DNA from: Virgibacillus proomii
Lineage (GTDB): Bacteria > Bacillota > Bacilli > Bacillales > Amphibacillaceae
Direction: 5' to 3'
Assembly (NCBI RefSeq): GCF_900162615.1
Contig: NZ_FUFN01000010.1
Location: forward strand, 1,680,149 to 1,744,148
Length of the DNA stretch: 64,000 nucleotides
Position 1 is the stretch's first letter; every line of letters starts with the position of its first letter. Made by a program: the position numbers and the translations under genes. The notes beneath the pieces are model-generated. The model searched no databases. It saw nothing but the letters and a program-made list of their open reading frames with translations, and had not been told where the DNA came from. Shown here in pieces: positions 24,105 through 33,115 of this stretch.

Positions 24105-24478
24105 TGAGTGCGAATCATGCGAGAACTTGGCAACAAACAAGACCGCAACATACACCACATCGTAAACAACCTGTTCCTGTTAAAAGTTCAAAACAGGGAT
24201 GGATTACGAAAGGTGAAAAAGTAATTTATTCCATCATTGGTTTCTGCATCATTTTAGCTGGTATCTATATGGTTTCTTATTCTTCCTCAACCGATGCGAT
24301 TAATCGCAACACGCAGGAATTAGAAAGCAAAGTACATGTTCAACAATCGAAAAATGAACAATTAGAGGACGAAATTAAAGAATTAAGTGATCCAGATCGA
24401 ATTATTAGGATTGCGAAGAAAAACGGCTTGAAAATACAAGATACGAAAGTAAAGCAGGCACAAGTCATCGATAATTAA
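24104..24478 (+). CDS. ftsL: Cell division protein FtsL
   Basis: Bitopic divisome protein, 124 residues: cytoplasmic N-terminus rich in His/Gln/Lys (1-43), one membrane helix (about 46-65, VIYSIIGFCIILAGIYMVSY) and an extracellular leucine-zipper-like coiled coil (about 72-105). FtsL pairs with DivIC and DivIB in septal wall synthesis. The start overlaps the rsmH stop; GGGTGGAG is upstream. The coding sequence is followed 23 bases later by pbpB. Confidence 0.92.
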   Translation: MSANHARTWQQTRPQHTPHRKQPVPVKSSKQGWITKGEKVIYSIIGFCIILAGIYMVSYSSSTDAINRNTQELESKVHVQQSKNEQLEDEIKELSDPDRIIRIAKKNGLKIQDTKVKQAQVIDN

Positions 24479-24501
24479 CCAATTAAGGGGAACGGACTTG
24501 T

Positions 24502-26697
24502 ATGAGAAAAAATAAAACAACTCACTTCATGGCAGGAATATTAATCATCTTATTTGTGGGTATTTTTCTCGTTTTATCGGGAAGGTTTTTATATATTCAA
24601 GCAACAGCAGAAGTGGACGGTGTTTCGTTGGAAGCTTGGGCGGACAAGCAACGTACCTCCGCTTATCCATTACCCGCTGAACGAGGTAAAATATATGACA
24701 GTAATAAAATGTTATTAGCATATGATAAGCCAACCTATCGCTTGTACGCCATTTTAAGAGAAGATTATTCGGAAGGTGCAAAGAAGCCTAGACATGTAGT
24801 GGATCCAGAAAAAACGGCTATGGCATTAGCACCTTTATTGGATATGAAGGAAAGTGACATATTAGATCGATTGCAGAAAGGGGTCGAAAAGAAGAGCTTC
24901 CAAGTTGAATTCGGTATAAAAGGAAGAGGACTGTCCTTACAAAAAAAGGATGAGATTGCTGCATTGAACCTACCGGGGATCAACTTTGAAAAAGAAGCTG
25001 TACGTGCATATCCTAATGGAACATTTGCTTCTCAAATTATTGGTTTTGCTAAAAAAATGGAAACTGGTAAAAAGAAAAATCCACAGACACAAACCAAAGG
25101 CGTAACAGGTATAGAGAAGCAAATGGATAAGTATTTAAGCGGAAAAGATGGTTATATTTCCTTCCAACGAGATAAATATAATAAAAAACTGCTTCATCCA
25201 GAAGAGGCTGTGAAGAAACCAGAGAACGGAAAAAATATTTACTTAACAATTGATCAAAAAATACAAACATTGCTTGAGGATACATTGTCTCAAGTAGAGG
25301 AAAAGTATGAGCCAGAGCGAATATCAGCTGTGGTCATGGATCCCAAAACAGGGAAGATTATTGCAATGGGTAATCGGCCAAGCTACGATCCTAACAACCC
25401 AACAAATGTTGAAAACTGGTACAATGATGTTATTTCAACTCCTTTTGAACCAGGTTCCACTGTAAAGATGTTTACGTGGGCAGCTGCGATTGAAGAAGGT
25501 GTTTATAATGGAAATGAAGCTTATAAGTCTGGACAATACCAGCCAAATGAAAAAATTAAGCCTATTCGTGACCATAATGGAGGAAATGGCTGGGGAGCAA
25601 TCTCTTACGATGAAGGCTTTGAACGTTCCTCCAACGTTGCTGCTTCAAAGCTGGTCTGGGAAAAAATCGGTTCTGACAAGTATCTGGAATATTTAAAAGC
25701 TTTTCATTTTGATCAAAAAACGAATATTGATTTACCTAATGAAGTTGCAGGAGAGATTTTGTATAATTGGCCCGCAGAAAAGCTAACTACTGCATTTGGA
25801 CAGGGAACGACGATGACTCCGATTCAACAAATGAAGGCTGCTACCGCTCTGGCAAATGGTGGAAAAATGATGCAGCCATATATTATTGAAAAAATAATCG
25901 ATCCTAATTCAAAGCAGGTAATTGAAGAAAAATCTCCGAAAGTAGTTGGTGAGCCAATTTCAAAGAAAACATCGCAACAAATGCTGAAATTATTAGAATC
26001 CGTAGTAAATGGAAAACATGGAACGGGAAAAAATTTTAAATTAGACGATTATACGGTTGGAGGTAAGACCGGGACAGCTCAAATCCCTAATCCAAAGGGA
26101 GGTTATTTAATCGGTCATGAAAACTATGTGTTCTCCTTTTTAGGAATGGCCCCCATTGATAATCCTCAGTTAATGATGTATGTATCTGTAAAGCAGCCAA
26201 AACTTAGGCCGAAACAAGATGGCTCCATCCCGAATGGTGCCGAACCTGTTTCGTTCATATTTAATAATGTCATGGAAAATGGCTTGCATTATTTAAATAT
26301 TGATCCAGATAAACAAAATAAGACAAAGACAAAAGCAATAGCCATACCTAGTTTAATTGGCAAAGATGTAGATCAAATGAAAGACGTATTAACGAGACGA
26401 GGTTTACGAGTTACAACAACTGGAAAAGGGAAAATAGTAAAAAGTAATGTAGCTGAGGGAGATAAAGTTCTACCAAATGACCATATCTTCTTAGTAACAG
26501 AAAAACCGCAAATGCCAAACATCATTGGCTGGTCATTTCGGGATGCTATGCAGTTTGCTCAACTGTTGGATTTAAAAACAGAAACATTTGGTAATGGCTA
26601 TGTAGCGACACAGAATATTAAAGCCGGGACTAAAATTAAGCCAGGTGACTATTTAGGGATTGAACTTGTTCCACTTGAAAAACAAAAGAATAACTAA
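24502..26697 (+). CDS. pbpB: Penicillin-binding protein 2B (septal transpeptidase)
   Basis: Class B PBP that cross-links septal peptidoglycan. The 731-residue protein has an N-terminal membrane anchor (about 9-30), PBP dimer domain (about 55-230), transpeptidase domain (about 270-590) with STVK (319-322), SSN (376-378) and KTG (522-524), and two C-terminal PASTA domains (about 608-672 and 673-728). All catalytic motifs are present. The start has GGGGAACGG upstream. The next gene, spoVD, is a sporulation paralogue separated by a gap with a B repeat. Confidence 0.96.
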   Translation: MRKNKTTHFMAGILIILFVGIFLVLSGRFLYIQATAEVDGVSLEAWADKQRTSAYPLPAERGKIYDSNKMLLAYDKPTYRLYAILREDYSEGAKKPRHVVDPEKTAMALAPLLDMKESDILDRLQKGVEKKSFQVEFGIKGRGLSLQKKDEIAALNLPGINFEKEAVRAYPNGTFASQIIGFAKKMETGKKKNPQTQTKGVTGIEKQMDKYLSGKDGYISFQRDKYNKKLLHPEEAVKKPENGKNIYLTIDQKIQTLLEDTLSQVEEKYEPERISAVVMDPKTGKIIAMGNRPSYDPNNPTNVENWYNDVISTPFEPGSTVKMFTWAAAIEEGVYNGNEAYKSGQYQPNEKIKPIRDHNGGNGWGAISYDEGFERSSNVAASKLVWEKIGSDKYLEYLKAFHFDQKTNIDLPNEVAGEILYNWPAEKLTTAFGQGTTMTPIQQMKAATALANGGKMMQPYIIEKIIDPNSKQVIEEKSPKVVGEPISKKTSQQMLKLLESVVNGKHGTGKNFKLDDYTVGGKTGTAQIPNPKGGYLIGHENYVFSFLGMAPIDNPQLMMYVSVKQPKLRPKQDGSIPNGAEPVSFIFNNVMENGLHYLNIDPDKQNKTKTKAIAIPSLIGKDVDQMKDVLTRRGLRVTTTGKGKIVKSNVAEGDKVLPNDHIFLVTEKPQMPNIIGWSFRDAMQFAQLLDLKTETFGNGYVATQNIKAGTKIKPGDYLGIELVPLEKQKNN

Positions 26698-26794
26698 GTC
26701 TTCATCGAAGAACCCCCTTATCTACAGTCGAGGTGAAAAAGTATAAAGGGGACCAACTAAAATTCTTCTAATAATCTGTTATGAAGGAAATAAA

Positions 26795-26966
26795 AGCCAA
26801 AGGTTTTATCCCGCATGTAAGATGCCGTAAGACTCCCACTTCAAAATCTTGAGTTGATACAAAAGGTCTAAGTGGGAGAAAACGGCACCTAAATGCCCGA
26901 TTCTTTCAACTAACATTCAGTAGGAGATGGAAGAAAACTCCTACTGAATGAAGTTTCACTTTATGC
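26795..26966 (+). repeat. Complete B repeat between pbpB and spoVD (gap 26698-27042)
   Basis: The best complete single B copy: starts TTTATCCCGCATGTAAG, has a long stem (GCCGTAAGACTCCCACTT with AAGTGGGAG...ACGGC, loop about 25 bases), the linker CACCTAAATGCCCGATTC, then hairpin CATTCAGTAGGAG/CTCCTACTGAATG and the end AAGTTTCACTTTAT. It splits what is otherwise a compact cluster. The rest of the gap holds the spoVD leader. Confidence 0.9.
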
Positions 26967-27042
26967 AAGAGAAACAGTGTTCTAATCCATCTTCAACGTT
27001 CATATAGTGAATACAAGCATGTCTTTAAAAAGGAGATGTAGT

Positions 27043-28974
27043 ATGAAACGTGTATCCGCTGTGACGACGAAGAAAAGGATTGTCGCTGTTTTTCTTATTG
27101 GTTTAGTCATTTTTCTCATCATCGATATTCGCTTAGGTTATGTACAATTTGTATTAGGTGATCAATTAATGGGACAAGCTACAGATTCATGGACAAGAAA
27201 TATCGAATTTGAACCTGAACGAGGGAGAATTCTAGATGAAAATGGAGAGGTTCTCGCTGAGAATGTAACAGCACCCTCTGTTGTTGTTGTCCCTAGGCAG
27301 GTGAAAGAACCGAAAGAAACAGCAAAAAAACTAGCGGCTATTTTAGATATTTCTGAGGAGAAAGCATTGGAATATATTACAAGAAATGCTTCCAGTGTGA
27401 ACATACACCCAGAAGGTCGAAAAATCAATGAAAAACAGGAAATGGCAATTCGCTCACTAAATATGGAGGGTATTTATTTAGCAAAGGATTCAAAAAGGCA
27501 TTATCCATATGGTGATGATCTTTCCCATGTATTAGGCTTTGCAGGGATTGATAATCAAGGCTTAATGGGACTTGAATTATTTTATGATGAACTACTAAAT
27601 GGTGAAAAAGGAAGTTTATCATTTTATTCAGATGCTAAAGGAAGAAGATTAGATGATTTGGCAGATATCTACACACCGCCAAAAGATGGGTTAGACTTAA
27701 AAACAACGATCAATACGAAGGTCCAAACGATTATGGAAAGAGAGTTAGATTTAGCGGAGTCTAAATATGACCCGGATGGTGCTATTGCTATTGCAGTTAA
27801 TCCTAAAACGGGCGGTGTTCTTGGAATGACATCACGTCCTAATTTTCATCCGGAAAACTATCAAGAGGTAGATTCTACTATTTTTGACCGTAATTTACCA
27901 ATTTGGAGTACGTATGAGCCAGGTTCCACTTTTAAAATTATAACATTAGCTGCTGCACTTGAAGAGGGAGTGGTAGATTTAACAAAAGATCATTACCACG
28001 ATGATGGTGCTATTAAAGTAGGAGGAGCAAGACTGCGGTGCTGGAAAAGTGGCGGACATGGGAGTCAGAATTATTTAGAGGTTGTGCAAAATTCTTGCAA
28101 CCCGGGTTTCGTCAATCTTGGGCAAAAACTTGGAGACGACAAGCTATTTTCATATATTCATAATTTTGGTTTTGGTAAGAAAACGGGGATTGATTTACAA
28201 GGAGAAGGAACTGGTATTTTATTTAAACCAGAAAATATTGGACCGGTTGAGTTAGCTACTACTTCCTTTGGCCAAGGTGTTTCGGTTACACCGATTCAAC
28301 AAGTGATGGCTGTAGCAGCTGCTGTAAATGGCGGCTATTTGTATAAGCCTTACATTGCAGATGAATGGATTGATCCAACAACTTCACAAGTTCAGCAGAA
28401 GGTTGAATCAACGTTAAAGAAAAGGGTGATTTCGCCTGAGACTTCAAAAGAAATTCGCCAGGCGCTAGAAAGTGTCGTGGCAGAAGGAACAGGTCGCCCA
28501 GCTTATGTAGATGGTTACCGTGTGGGTGGGAAAACGGGAACTGCACAAAAAGTGGGACCAGATGGTAGATATATGGAAAACAATTATATTGTATCGTTTA
28601 TTGGATTTGCACCAGCTAATGATCCAGAAATCGTCGTCTATGTAGCGGTTGATAATCCAAAAAATACGGTTCAATTCGGTGGAGTTGTAGCAGCTCCAAT
28701 TGTAGGGACTATTATTGGCGATAGCCTCCGAGCAATGGATATCAAACCGCAAAAGGGAGGATTGGAAAAGAAATACCAGTGGCCAGATGAGCCAAAAGTA
28801 GAAGTTCCTGACTTGGTTGGATTAAGAAAGAAAGAGTTAACGGAGTATATGACAAATTTATCAGTAGAAACGAGTGGAGAGGGCGACTATATCGTTGATC
28901 AAGCTCCTAGTCCTGGAACAAAAGTTGAACAAGGATCTAAAATTAGAATTTATTTAGCGAAAAAAGATCGTTAA
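27043..28974 (+). CDS. spoVD: Stage V sporulation protein D (SpoVD), class B PBP
   Basis: Sporulation-specific transpeptidase for spore cortex peptidoglycan, partner of SpoVE. The 643-residue protein has an N-terminal anchor (about 8-27), dimerisation domain (about 45-210), transpeptidase domain with STFK (295-298), SCN (351-353) and KTG (497-499), and one C-terminal PASTA domain (about 583-640). The AAAGGAGA motif selects this ATG over upstream in-frame GTG/ATG codons, giving a length close to the B. subtilis protein. B. subtilis spoVD also has an internal Cys in the active-site region acted on by StoA; the SCN cysteine here fits that. Confidence 0.94.
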   Translation: MKRVSAVTTKKRIVAVFLIGLVIFLIIDIRLGYVQFVLGDQLMGQATDSWTRNIEFEPERGRILDENGEVLAENVTAPSVVVVPRQVKEPKETAKKLAAILDISEEKALEYITRNASSVNIHPEGRKINEKQEMAIRSLNMEGIYLAKDSKRHYPYGDDLSHVLGFAGIDNQGLMGLELFYDELLNGEKGSLSFYSDAKGRRLDDLADIYTPPKDGLDLKTTINTKVQTIMERELDLAESKYDPDGAIAIAVNPKTGGVLGMTSRPNFHPENYQEVDSTIFDRNLPIWSTYEPGSTFKIITLAAALEEGVVDLTKDHYHDDGAIKVGGARLRCWKSGGHGSQNYLEVVQNSCNPGFVNLGQKLGDDKLFSYIHNFGFGKKTGIDLQGEGTGILFKPENIGPVELATTSFGQGVSVTPIQQVMAVAAAVNGGYLYKPYIADEWIDPTTSQVQQKVESTLKKRVISPETSKEIRQALESVVAEGTGRPAYVDGYRVGGKTGTAQKVGPDGRYMENNYIVSFIGFAPANDPEIVVYVAVDNPKNTVQFGGVVAAPIVGTIIGDSLRAMDIKPQKGGLEKKYQWPDEPKVEVPDLVGLRKKELTEYMTNLSVETSGEGDYIVDQAPSPGTKVEQGSKIRIYLAKKDR

Positions 28975-29006
28975 ACAGATTTATATTTGCTATAATAGAT
29001 AGGCAT

Positions 29007-29164
29007 TAGAAAAAACTTGGTTTGTCGCCAAGTCTTTAGCGAAAGCTGCTGTTTTTCTTATACGAGAAAACGGCACCTAAATGCCCGATTCGTTCAGCTA
29101 ACATTCAGTAGGAGGTGGAAGAAAACTCCTACTGAATGAAGTTTCACTTTATACTTTCCTATAG
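29007..29164 (-). repeat. Repeat A copy 4 (reverse), split by a half B element
   Basis: A reverse A copy (TAGAAAAAACTTGG at left, ACTTTCCTATAG at right) is broken after CTTATAC by 3'-half B sequence: GAGAAAACGGCACCTAAATG, CCCGATTCGTTCAGC and the CATTCAGTAGGAG/CTCCTACTGAATG hairpin ending AAGTTTCACTTTAT. The break is at the same A position as in copy 3, but B is in the opposite direction and lacks its 5' part. Confidence 0.8.
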
Positions 29165-29174
29165 CAAAATAAAG

Positions 29175-29196
29175 AAGAGGGTAGTACTACCCTCTT
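29175..29196. repeat. 22-bp perfect palindrome before murE
   Basis: AAGAGGGTAG followed directly by its complement via a TA centre. It has T-rich sequence on the minus-strand 3' side (CTTTATTTTG) and A-rich sequence on the other, so it may work as a minus-strand terminator; repeat A copy 4, also on the minus strand, starts just beyond, as after other terminators. Confidence 0.6.
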
Positions 29197-29261
29197 AAAA
29201 ATGAATGTCACAAAGAATTATTATATAGTGAGAATTTAACAAGAAGAATGGGATGTTACAA

Positions 29262-30737
29262 ATGAATTTAGATGAATTAGTAAGCTGTTTACCTTTTTAT
29301 CAAACAAACAAAAGTATCGACAACATAGAAGTTACGAACATTGTGATGGACTCACGAAAAGTGGTGTCTGGCAATTTATTTGTTTGTATTGCTGGTTATA
29401 CAGTCGACGGACATGATTTTGTTAAGCAGGCTGAACAAAAAGGAGCTGTTGCCATTGTCGCAGAAAAGCCGGTGGATTCAAAGCTTCCTACTATATATGT
29501 TGCCGATTCCCATCGGGCCTTGTCGATGCTCGCTGTAAAGTTTTTTGAGAATCCAACAAGTAAACTTCCTTTAATCGGTGTAACTGGAACAAACGGTAAA
29601 ACAACCGTAACCTATTTGCTAGAAGCTATCTTTCAATTAGCTGGGCGAAAAACTGGTGTTATAGGCACCATACACATGAAGATTGGAGAAAAAACGTATC
29701 CGGTTGTAAATACTACTCCGGATGCACTCATGTTGCAGCAATCATTTAAACATATGGTGGACGAAGGAGTAGACCAAGCAATTATGGAGGTTTCTTCTCA
29801 TGCACTTGTGCAAGGGAGGGCCCATGGCTGTGATTATGATATGGCTATATTTACCAATCTCTCCCAAGATCATTTAGATTTTCATAAAGATATGGATGAG
29901 TATTTACGAGCAAAAAGTCTGTTATTTGCTCAACTGGGAAATAATTATACGGAAGAAAAACTAAAATTTGCGATTATTAATGAAGATGAAACAGCAAGTA
30001 AAGTATTAAAAGAAAGCACTGCACAACATGTGATTACGTATGGTATTAATAAACCAAGTCAAGTGACGGCAACGAATATTAAATTAGGAGCTAAAGGAAT
30101 CCATTTTCAGCTGCAAACCCCAGTCGGCAATATACATATTAAAAGTAAACTGATGGGTAAATTTAATGTTTATAATATGCTGGCAGCGAGTGCAGCCGCA
30201 ATAGCCACAAACATTCCACTTTCGGTTATTCAAACAGCTTTTGAGCAAATCGGAGGCGTGAATGGACGGTTTGAGCCAGTTAATGAAGGTCAGCCATTTG
30301 CAGTAATTGTTGATTATGCACATACCCCGGACTCGTTGGAAAATGTCTTACAAACGGTGAAAGAGTTTGCCACTGAACGTGTGTTTGTAGTTGTTGGTTG
30401 TGGAGGAGATCGGGATCGGACAAAGCGCCCGATAATGGCAAAAATAGCGGTTGAATATGCAGATAAAGCAATTCTAACCTCTGATAATCCAAGAACGGAA
30501 GATCCACAGGCGATTCTAGATGATATGATCAGTGGATTATCACAGGATTCCACATATGAAGTAATTGTTGATCGTAAGGAAGCTATTTATGAAGCGGTTC
30601 ATCAAGCAGCACCTGGAGATATTATCGTAATTGCTGGAAAAGGTCATGAAACGTATCAGCAGATTGGTCATACAAAACATGATTTTGATGATCGAAAAGT
30701 CGCCCGTGAAGCAATTTTAGCGAAGGAGAATAAATGA
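29262..30737 (+). CDS. murE: UDP-MurNAc-L-Ala-D-Glu:meso-diaminopimelate ligase
   Basis: Adds the third amino acid to the peptidoglycan precursor. The 491-residue Mur ligase has the ATP loop GVTGTNGKTTVTYLLE (about 108-123), a central domain with MEVSSHALVQGR (about 174-185), and the substrate motif DNPRTEDP (about 406-413); DNPR is the mark of meso-diaminopimelate-specific MurE, so the wall should be DAP-type. An ATG three codons earlier is in frame; GGGATG spacing fits the ATG used here slightly better. Its stop overlaps murF (ATGA). Confidence 0.95.
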   Translation: MNLDELVSCLPFYQTNKSIDNIEVTNIVMDSRKVVSGNLFVCIAGYTVDGHDFVKQAEQKGAVAIVAEKPVDSKLPTIYVADSHRALSMLAVKFFENPTSKLPLIGVTGTNGKTTVTYLLEAIFQLAGRKTGVIGTIHMKIGEKTYPVVNTTPDALMLQQSFKHMVDEGVDQAIMEVSSHALVQGRAHGCDYDMAIFTNLSQDHLDFHKDMDEYLRAKSLLFAQLGNNYTEEKLKFAIINEDETASKVLKESTAQHVITYGINKPSQVTATNIKLGAKGIHFQLQTPVGNIHIKSKLMGKFNVYNMLAASAAAIATNIPLSVIQTAFEQIGGVNGRFEPVNEGQPFAVIVDYAHTPDSLENVLQTVKEFATERVFVVVGCGGDRDRTKRPIMAKIAVEYADKAILTSDNPRTEDPQAILDDMISGLSQDSTYEVIVDRKEAIYEAVHQAAPGDIIVIAGKGHETYQQIGHTKHDFDDRKVAREAILAKENK

Positions 30738-32098
30738 TGTTTACGGTAAAGTGGCTTTCGCAAGTATTGCCAGACTATAAGGGAAATATAATTAATCAAT
30801 CGATTCAAGGCGTTTACACAGATAGTCGTGAGACAATGACAAATGGTTTATTTGTCCCTATTATTGGTGAACGCTTTGATGGACATGAGTTTGTCGATCA
30901 AGCCATCGCGAATGGAGCAGTTGCAGTTATATGGGGTAAGGAAAAAAAGCTACCGGAAACGATACCTGAACATATTACGGTATTTAAGGTTGATAATACG
31001 TTGACAGCCCTTCAAACCGTAGCGTCAGAGTATCGCAAATTGGTTGGTCCAATTGTGATTGGTATCACGGGTTCCAATGGCAAGACGACAACGAAAGACA
31101 TGGTTGCAGCAATTTTAAAGACAACGTATAAGACCCATTGCACAGTTGGTAATTTTAATAATCATATTGGTTTGCCATTAACGATTTTGTCAATGCCGAA
31201 AGACACAGAAGCATTGGTTGTTGAAATGGGAATGAGCCACTCTGGAGAGATTCAATTATTATCCACCATCGCGAAGCCTGATTATGCTATTATCACAAAT
31301 ATCGGTGAATCACATATCGAATTTTTAGGTTCTAGGGAAAATATTGCCAAGGCTAAACTGGAAATACTAGCAGGACTAAGTAAAACAGGTACATTAGTAA
31401 TCGATGGAGATGAACCATTATTAAGTCATCTACACCATCATGATTATGTAAAAACATGTGGTTTTACAGCGGGTAATGATACACAAATTACTTCGACAGT
31501 ATTAAAGCAAGAACAAACGGTATTCCAAATACTTGATGGCACCACTTATACGATTCCCTTTTTAGGAAGTCATCATGCTAAGAATGCTGCTTTAGCGATT
31601 ACAATAGGCAAATGTTTACATATACCAACTGAAAAAATCCAAACAGCATTTGATTCTATCATGAAAACAGGCATGCGGTTTGAAAAACGAATTGGAAAAA
31701 ATGGTGTCACGATCATTAACGATGCGTACAATGCTTCTGCAACATCGATGAAAGCTGCCATTCAGGTTGTTAAACAAATGGAAGGATTTTCGGAAAGGGT
31801 ATTAGTGCTAGGAGATATATTAGAACTGGGAGCTTATTCTGAAGCTATGCATCGATCTATTGTAGAAGTAATTGATAAACCAATTACAAAAGTTTGCACA
31901 TTTGGTAAAGCTGCTAAATATATTACAGAGGCGATGAATGAGCAGAATAACCAGATTCCTGCTGAACATTACTCAACCAAACAAGCTTTACTCAAAGCGC
32001 TGCAACCTCATTTACATGAAAAAGCAATTATTTTATTTAAAGCTTCTAGAGGGTTGAAGTTTGAAGTATTAATAACTGAGTTGAATCAGTCTATATAG
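30734..32098 (+). CDS. murF: UDP-MurNAc-tripeptide:D-Ala-D-Ala ligase
   Basis: Completes the UDP-MurNAc-pentapeptide. The 454-residue Mur ligase has GITGSNGKTTTKDMVAAIL (about 111-129), VVEMGMSHSGEIQ (about 157-169), TNIGESHIEFLGS (about 184-196) and INDAYNASATSM (about 329-340), the MurF signature. Translational coupling by ATGA overlap with murE; AAGGAG lies in the murE end. Unlike B. subtilis, where murF is elsewhere beside ddl, here murF stands between murE and mraY as in many other bacteria. Confidence 0.95.
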   Translation: MMFTVKWLSQVLPDYKGNIINQSIQGVYTDSRETMTNGLFVPIIGERFDGHEFVDQAIANGAVAVIWGKEKKLPETIPEHITVFKVDNTLTALQTVASEYRKLVGPIVIGITGSNGKTTTKDMVAAILKTTYKTHCTVGNFNNHIGLPLTILSMPKDTEALVVEMGMSHSGEIQLLSTIAKPDYAIITNIGESHIEFLGSRENIAKAKLEILAGLSKTGTLVIDGDEPLLSHLHHHDYVKTCGFTAGNDTQITSTVLKQEQTVFQILDGTTYTIPFLGSHHAKNAALAITIGKCLHIPTEKIQTAFDSIMKTGMRFEKRIGKNGVTIINDAYNASATSMKAAIQVVKQMEGFSERVLVLGDILELGAYSEAMHRSIVEVIDKPITKVCTFGKAAKYITEAMNEQNNQIPAEHYSTKQALLKALQPHLHEKAIILFKASRGLKFEVLITELNQSI

Positions 32099-32128
32099 TC
32101 GGGCGGTTTCGTACAAGGAGGAATAATA

Positions 32129-33115
32129 ATGAATTTTTCTGTGTTATTTATAACCATGGCTATCGCATTCTTAATTACCGTCCTTTTATCTCCTATTTTT
32201 ATTCCATTTTTAAGACGATTGAAGTTTGGACAAAGTATTAGGGAAGAAGGACCTAAATCCCATATGAAAAAGACTGGAACACCAACGATGGGTGGTATTA
32301 TGATTGTTTTTAGCATTGTCATAACTTCTCTAATTATGGCATGGAAAACAAATCCAGTCGGTGTTAGCTATGAATTGTGGATTTTATTGTTTGTTCTCGT
32401 GGGATATGGTCTGTTAGGATTTTTAGATGATTTTATTAAAATTATAAAAAAACGCAATCTTGGCTTGACCTCAAAACAAAAGTTGCTAGGACAATTAATT
32501 ATTGCGCTTATTGTATTTTTTGTCTTACGATATCAAGGATTTCCAACGTATATTTCTATTCCAGGTACAACCATTCAGTTGGAATTAGGCTGGGGTTACG
32601 CAATTTTAATTATATTTATGCTCGTTGGTTCATCGAATGCAGTAAATTTAACAGATGGTTTAGACGGGTTACTGGCAGGAACTGCTGCCATTGCGTTTGG
32701 TGCCTTTGGAATTTTAGCTTGGTATGGCTTCCCACAAAATGAGGTAACTATTTTTGCATTAGCTGTGGTCGGAGCATTACTGGGCTTTCTTGTGTTCAAT
32801 GCACATCCTGCTAAAGTGTTTATGGGAGATACAGGTTCGTTAGCATTAGGAGGAGCGATTGCTGCCATTGCGATTTTAACCAAACTAGAGATCGTTCTAG
32901 TCATTGTTGGCGGTGTGTTTGTCATTGAAACACTTTCTGTGATTATTCAAGTAATATCATTTAAAACAACTGGAAAAAGGGTGTTTAAAATGAGCCCATT
33001 ACATCATCATTATGAGCTTTTAGGCTGGTCAGAATGGCGCGTCGTGACAACCTTTTGGCTAGTAGGGCTTGTTTTTGCAGCTTTAGGAATTTATATTGAG
33101 GTGGGCTTAAATTGA
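32129..33115 (+). CDS. mraY: Phospho-MurNAc-pentapeptide transferase MraY
   Basis: Makes lipid I by moving phospho-MurNAc-pentapeptide to undecaprenyl phosphate. The 328-residue membrane protein has ten predicted helices, the catalytic loop GFLDDFIKIIKKRNLGL (about 98-114), NLTDGLDGL (about 173-181), FMGDTGSLALGG (about 231-242) and the HHHYELLGW histidine loop (about 292-300). AAGGAGG precedes the ATG. The end overlaps the murD start. Confidence 0.97.
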   Translation: MNFSVLFITMAIAFLITVLLSPIFIPFLRRLKFGQSIREEGPKSHMKKTGTPTMGGIMIVFSIVITSLIMAWKTNPVGVSYELWILLFVLVGYGLLGFLDDFIKIIKKRNLGLTSKQKLLGQLIIALIVFFVLRYQGFPTYISIPGTTIQLELGWGYAILIIFMLVGSSNAVNLTDGLDGLLAGTAAIAFGAFGILAWYGFPQNEVTIFALAVVGALLGFLVFNAHPAKVFMGDTGSLALGGAIAAIAILTKLEIVLVIVGGVFVIETLSVIIQVISFKTTGKRVFKMSPLHHHYELLGWSEWRVVTTFWLVGLVFAALGIYIEVGLN

